DNA of 64,000 nt, from positions 124,001-188,000 of the forward strand of contig JAFEDJ010000054.1 in the NCBI GenBank assembly GCA_018241685.1. Direction: 5' to 3'. Of the stretch, positions 61,397 through 64,000 are shown piece by piece; within the stretch, counting starts at the first letter, position 1; every line of letters begins with the position of its first letter. The notes beneath the pieces are model-generated. The model searched no databases. It was not told the DNA's origin and saw only the letters and a program-made list of their open reading frames with translations. The DNA is from Pseudomonadota bacterium (GTDB lineage: Bacteria > Pseudomonadota > Gammaproteobacteria > Burkholderiales > Rhodocyclaceae). The position numbers and the translations under genes were made by a program.

Positions 61397-62404
61397 TTAA
61401 AGACCGAAATAAGACCGGTACCACTCCACGAAGCGGCCGACGCCCTGCGCCACCGGCGTTGCCGGCACGAAACCGGTCCAGGCGTTGAGTTCGTCCGTAT
61501 TGGCGTAGGTCGCCGGTACGTCGCCGTCCTGCAGCGGCAGGAAGTTCTTCTCAGCCTTCACGCCGACGGCAGCTTCGATCGCTTCGATAAAGGCCATCAG
61601 TTCTACCGGATCGTTGTTACCGATATTAAAGACCCGGTAAGGCACGTTGCTGCGACCCGGGTCGGGCTGGTCCGCGTTATAAGCCGGGTCGGCAGCAGCG
61701 GTGTGGTCGAGGGTCTTGATCACGCCCTGCACGATGTCGTCGATATAGGTGAAGTCGCGCTTCATCTTGCCGTGGTTGAACACGTCGATGGCCCGCCCTT
61801 CGAGGATGGCCTTGGTGAACAGGAACAGGGCCATGTCGGGCCGGCCCCACGGGCCATACACCGTGAAGAAGCGCAGCCCGGTGGTGGGCAGACCGTACAG
61901 ATGGCTGTAGGTATGGGCCATCAGTTCGTTGGCCTTCTTGGTGGCGGCGTAGATGCTGACCGGGTGATCCACGCTGTCATGCTCGGAGAATGGCATTCTG
62001 GTATTGCCGCCATACACGCTAGAGCTGCTGGCATACACCAGATGCTGCACCTTGTTATGGCGACAGCCTTCGAGGATATTCATGAAGCCGACCAGGTTGC
62101 TCTCCACGTAGGCGTGGGGATTGACCAGCGAGTAGCGCACGCCGGCCTGGGCCGCCAGATGGATGACGCGGTCGAATTTCTCTTCGGCGAACAGCTTCTC
62201 CATGCCTTCCCGGTCGGCCACGTCCATCTTCACGAAACGGAAGTTCTCGTGGGGCGTGAGGCGGGCCAAGCGGTCGTGCTTGAGTTGGACGTCGTAGTAG
62301 TCGTTGAGGTTGTCGATGCCGACGACCTGATCGCCACGGCCCAGCAAAACCTGGGAGGTATGCATGCCGATGAAACCTGCGGCACCGGTTACGAGGATTT
62401 TCAT
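61397..62404 (-). CDS. UDP-glucuronate 4-epimerase-type NAD-dependent epimerase
   Basis: A 335-residue SDR enzyme. NAD site MKILVTGAAGFIGMHTSQVL, then IDNLNDYYDVQLKHDRL, HLAAQAGVRYSLVNPHAY, the S-Y-K triad in ASSSSVYGG and SIYAATKKANE, and FFTVYGPWGRPDMALF. This pattern is that of CapI/UDP-glucuronate epimerases, which convert UDP-glucuronate to UDP-galacturonate for capsule or LPS. ATG 62404 begins the Rossmann motif. It reads toward the giant gene but ends 343 bases before it. Confidence 0.93.
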   Translation of the reverse strand: MKILVTGAAGFIGMHTSQVLLGRGDQVVGIDNLNDYYDVQLKHDRLARLTPHENFRFVKMDVADREGMEKLFAEEKFDRVIHLAAQAGVRYSLVNPHAYVESNLVGFMNILEGCRHNKVQHLVYASSSSVYGGNTRMPFSEHDSVDHPVSIYAATKKANELMAHTYSHLYGLPTTGLRFFTVYGPWGRPDMALFLFTKAILEGRAIDVFNHGKMKRDFTYIDDIVQGVIKTLDHTAAADPAYNADQPDPGRSNVPYRVFNIGNNDPVELMAFIEAIEAAVGVKAEKNFLPLQDGDVPATYANTDELNAWTGFVPATPVAQGVGRFVEWYRSYFGL

Positions 62405-62556
62405 GGTTGCGGAAACGCCTGGGTAGTTGAAAGCGGGTTCGGCCTGCGCAGAAAAAACGACGCGCGAATAAACCGGCCAAGAGACTGGCATTTTCGCACG
62501 GCCCAATGACAGGGTAAATCGGCGCTCGGCCCTATCCGTGCTTTCCGCTACGACTT

Positions 62557-62562
62557 TATACT
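62557..62562 (+). promoter_or_regulatory. Possible -10 element of waaA
   Basis: TATACT lies 18 bases upstream of the TTG start at 62581. No clear -35 is visible, and the implied leader is very short. Confidence 0.3.
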
Positions 62563-62580
62563 GCCGCCTCCGCACCACCC

Positions 62581-63867
62581 TTGCGCCCCTTGATCCCTCG
62601 CTTCCTGTACACCGCCGCCTGGTACCTGGCCGCACCGCTGATCGTGCTGCGCCTGGCCTGGCGTGCACGCCGCCAACCCGAGTACCTGCATCACCTGGGC
62701 GAGCGCATCGGCAGCTACCGCACGCGCACCGCCGGGCCTCTGATCTGGCTGCACGCGGTGTCGGTCGGCGAGACCCGAGCCTGCGCGCCTTTGCTGCGCG
62801 CCCTGCTCGACGCCTACCCGGAACACGGTGTGCTGCTGACCCACATGACGCCCACCGGCCGTGCCACCGCCACCGAGCTGTTTGGCGAACTTGCGCCGCG
62901 GGTGCAGAGCGTATACCTGCCCTACGACTTCCCGTGGGCGGTGCGGCGTTTCCTGCGCCGCTACCACCCGGACGTCGGCATCCTGATGGAAACCGAACTG
63001 TGGCCCAACCTGGTGGAAGCCTGCCGGCGCAGCGGCACGCCGCTGGCGATGGTCAACGCGCGCCTGTCGGAACGCTCCGCCCGCGGCTACCGGCGCATCG
63101 GCCGGCTGGCCAGCGACGCCTTCGCCCACCTCACCAGGGTGGGCGCCCAGAGCGAGGGCGACCGCCGCCGGCTGGCCGAGCTCGGCGCCGCCACCGCGGC
63201 GGTCACCGGCAACATCAAGTTCGACATCGAGGCCCCGGCGGCCCTGCTGGAACTGGGCCAGCGCTTCCGCGCCGGCTTCGGCCAGCGCCGCGTGCTGCTC
63301 GCCGCCAGCACCCGCGACGGCGAGGAAGGCCCGCTGCTGGAAGCCTTCGCGCGGCTGACACCGCCGGACGCATTGCTGGTGATCGTACCCCGCCATCCGC
63401 AACGCTTCGACGAGGTGGCCCGCCTGATCAAACGCAGCGGCCTCACGATGCAGCGCCGCTCGGAAGACACGCCGCTGGCCGCCGACACCCGCGTGTGGCT
63501 CGGCGATTCGATGGGCGAGATGTATGCGTATTACGCCGCCGCCGACGTGGCGCTGATCGGCGGTTCGTGGGAAAAGCTTGGCGGGCAGAACCCCATCGAG
63601 GCCAGTGTTGTCGGCTGCCCCGTGATCGTCGGCCCGCACACCTTCAACTTCACGGCGGTCTGCGAGCAGGCCATCGAGGCCGGTGCCGCGCTGCGCGCGA
63701 CTGACATCGAAGCCGGTCTACGGGATGCCGTCGAACTCCTCGACGACGCGCCGCGCCGTCAGGCCATCGGCGAGGCCGGGCGCGCCTTTGCCCGCGCCCA
63801 CCGGGGCGCCACCGCACGCACGGTGGAGTTGCTGGCGCCCCTCATCGCGGCACGCCAGCGCCACTGA
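62581..63867 (+). CDS. waaA: 3-deoxy-D-manno-octulosonic acid (Kdo) transferase
   Basis: A 428-residue GT30 enzyme that adds Kdo to lipid A precursor. N-terminal anchor FLYTAAWYLAAPLIVLRLAW, then LGERIGSY, WLHAVSVGETRACAPLLRAL with the catalytic Glu, THMTPTGRATATELFG, LPYDFPWAVRRFL, METELWPNLVEACRR, AASTRDGEEGPLLEAF, VPRHPQRFDEV and GGQNPIEASVVGCPVIVGPH. The start is TTG at 62581 or 62590; neither has a strong ribosome site. It is divergent from the epimerase and ends 3 bases before the convergent ubiA. Confidence 0.96.
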   Translation: MRPLIPRFLYTAAWYLAAPLIVLRLAWRARRQPEYLHHLGERIGSYRTRTAGPLIWLHAVSVGETRACAPLLRALLDAYPEHGVLLTHMTPTGRATATELFGELAPRVQSVYLPYDFPWAVRRFLRRYHPDVGILMETELWPNLVEACRRSGTPLAMVNARLSERSARGYRRIGRLASDAFAHLTRVGAQSEGDRRRLAELGAATAAVTGNIKFDIEAPAALLELGQRFRAGFGQRRVLLAASTRDGEEGPLLEAFARLTPPDALLVIVPRHPQRFDEVARLIKRSGLTMQRRSEDTPLAADTRVWLGDSMGEMYAYYAAADVALIGGSWEKLGGQNPIEASVVGCPVIVGPHTFNFTAVCEQAIEAGAALRATDIEAGLRDAVELLDDAPRRQAIGEAGRAFARAHRGATARTVELLAPLIAARQRH

Positions 63868-63870
63868 GGC

Positions 63871-64000
63871 TTACTGAACGGACGCCAACAGGTAGTCCAG
63901 CACCCAACCGGCGAAGATCGCTCCACCGACCCAGTTGTTGTGCAGAAAGGCCTTGAAGCACTTTGGCCGGTCACGTTCGCAGATCAGCGTGTAGTGATAG
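63871..64000 (-). CDS. ubiA: 4-hydroxybenzoate octaprenyltransferase, C-terminal end only
   Basis: The last 43 residues of a minus-strand gene whose start lies beyond the right edge. The visible sequence YHYTLICERDRPKCFKAF and HNNWVGGAIFAGWVLDYL matches the C-terminus of UbiA, the ubiquinone-synthesis prenyltransferase. It ends with TAA at 63871, convergent with waaA. Confidence 0.85.
   Translation of the reverse strand, partial: YHYTLICERDRPKCFKAFLHNNWVGGAIFAGWVLDYLLASVQ

Overview
The window is a high-GC bacterial chromosome segment that looks betaproteobacterial, most likely Rhodocyclales. The reasons are the aa3 oxidase locus with coxB-coxA-small ORF-cox11-coxC-DUF2909-surf1-sco-like-ctaA-ctaB, an rpoH preceded by a CIRCE element, ornithine-lipid genes, and many TTG/GTG starts. 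No tRNA, rRNA, CRISPR array or complete insertion sequence was seen.

Layout. 1-1.7 kb: a polytopic membrane protein running off the left edge. 2-3.6 kb: rpoH and a Sco1 lipoprotein. 3.7-12.1 kb: a plus-strand cytochrome c oxidase operon with its copper and heme a assembly genes. 12.1-23.6 kb: housekeeping genes (mpl, a thioredoxin-like protein, aroQ, accB-accC, prmA, a zinc-ribbon/DUF3426 protein, a PfkB kinase, a glycine-zipper lipoprotein, ornithine-lipid acyltransferases, apaH). 23.6-26.5 kb: a lipid-linked sugar initiating transferase and a FlaA1/WbpM-type dehydratase.

26.5-51.4 kb is an accessory cell-surface region. It starts with a long palindrome and a short gene resembling only the N-terminal half of TnpB. 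A type I secretion operon follows, with two tandem ABC exporters, a HlyD adaptor and a TolC. After it come several glycosyltransferases, a periplasmic-type ATP-dependent DNA ligase, a Wzm/Wzt polysaccharide exporter, an acyltransferase, a coiled-coil methyltransferase, a GT-C-like membrane protein, a fused GT9-like/methyltransferase protein and a SapC-family protein.

51.4-61.1 kb is one gene for a 3207-residue protein with N-terminal DUF4214-like modules, thousands of residues of beta-strand repeats and an RTX-like C-terminal region. It is very probably an S-layer or giant surface protein, and the type I system about 18 kb away is its likely exporter. SapC and the fused GT/methyltransferase lie directly downstream of it in the same orientation, behind a double hairpin. 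The right end carries a UDP-glucuronate-epimerase-type gene, waaA (Kdo transferase) and the 3' end of ubiA.

The working model is a surface-layer assembly region: giant protein + T1SS + SapC, with glycosyltransferases and a Wzm/Wzt polysaccharide beside it. The least explained part is the truncated TnpB-like gene, with its 23-bp palindrome and six-codon leader ORF, at the head of the secretion operon.
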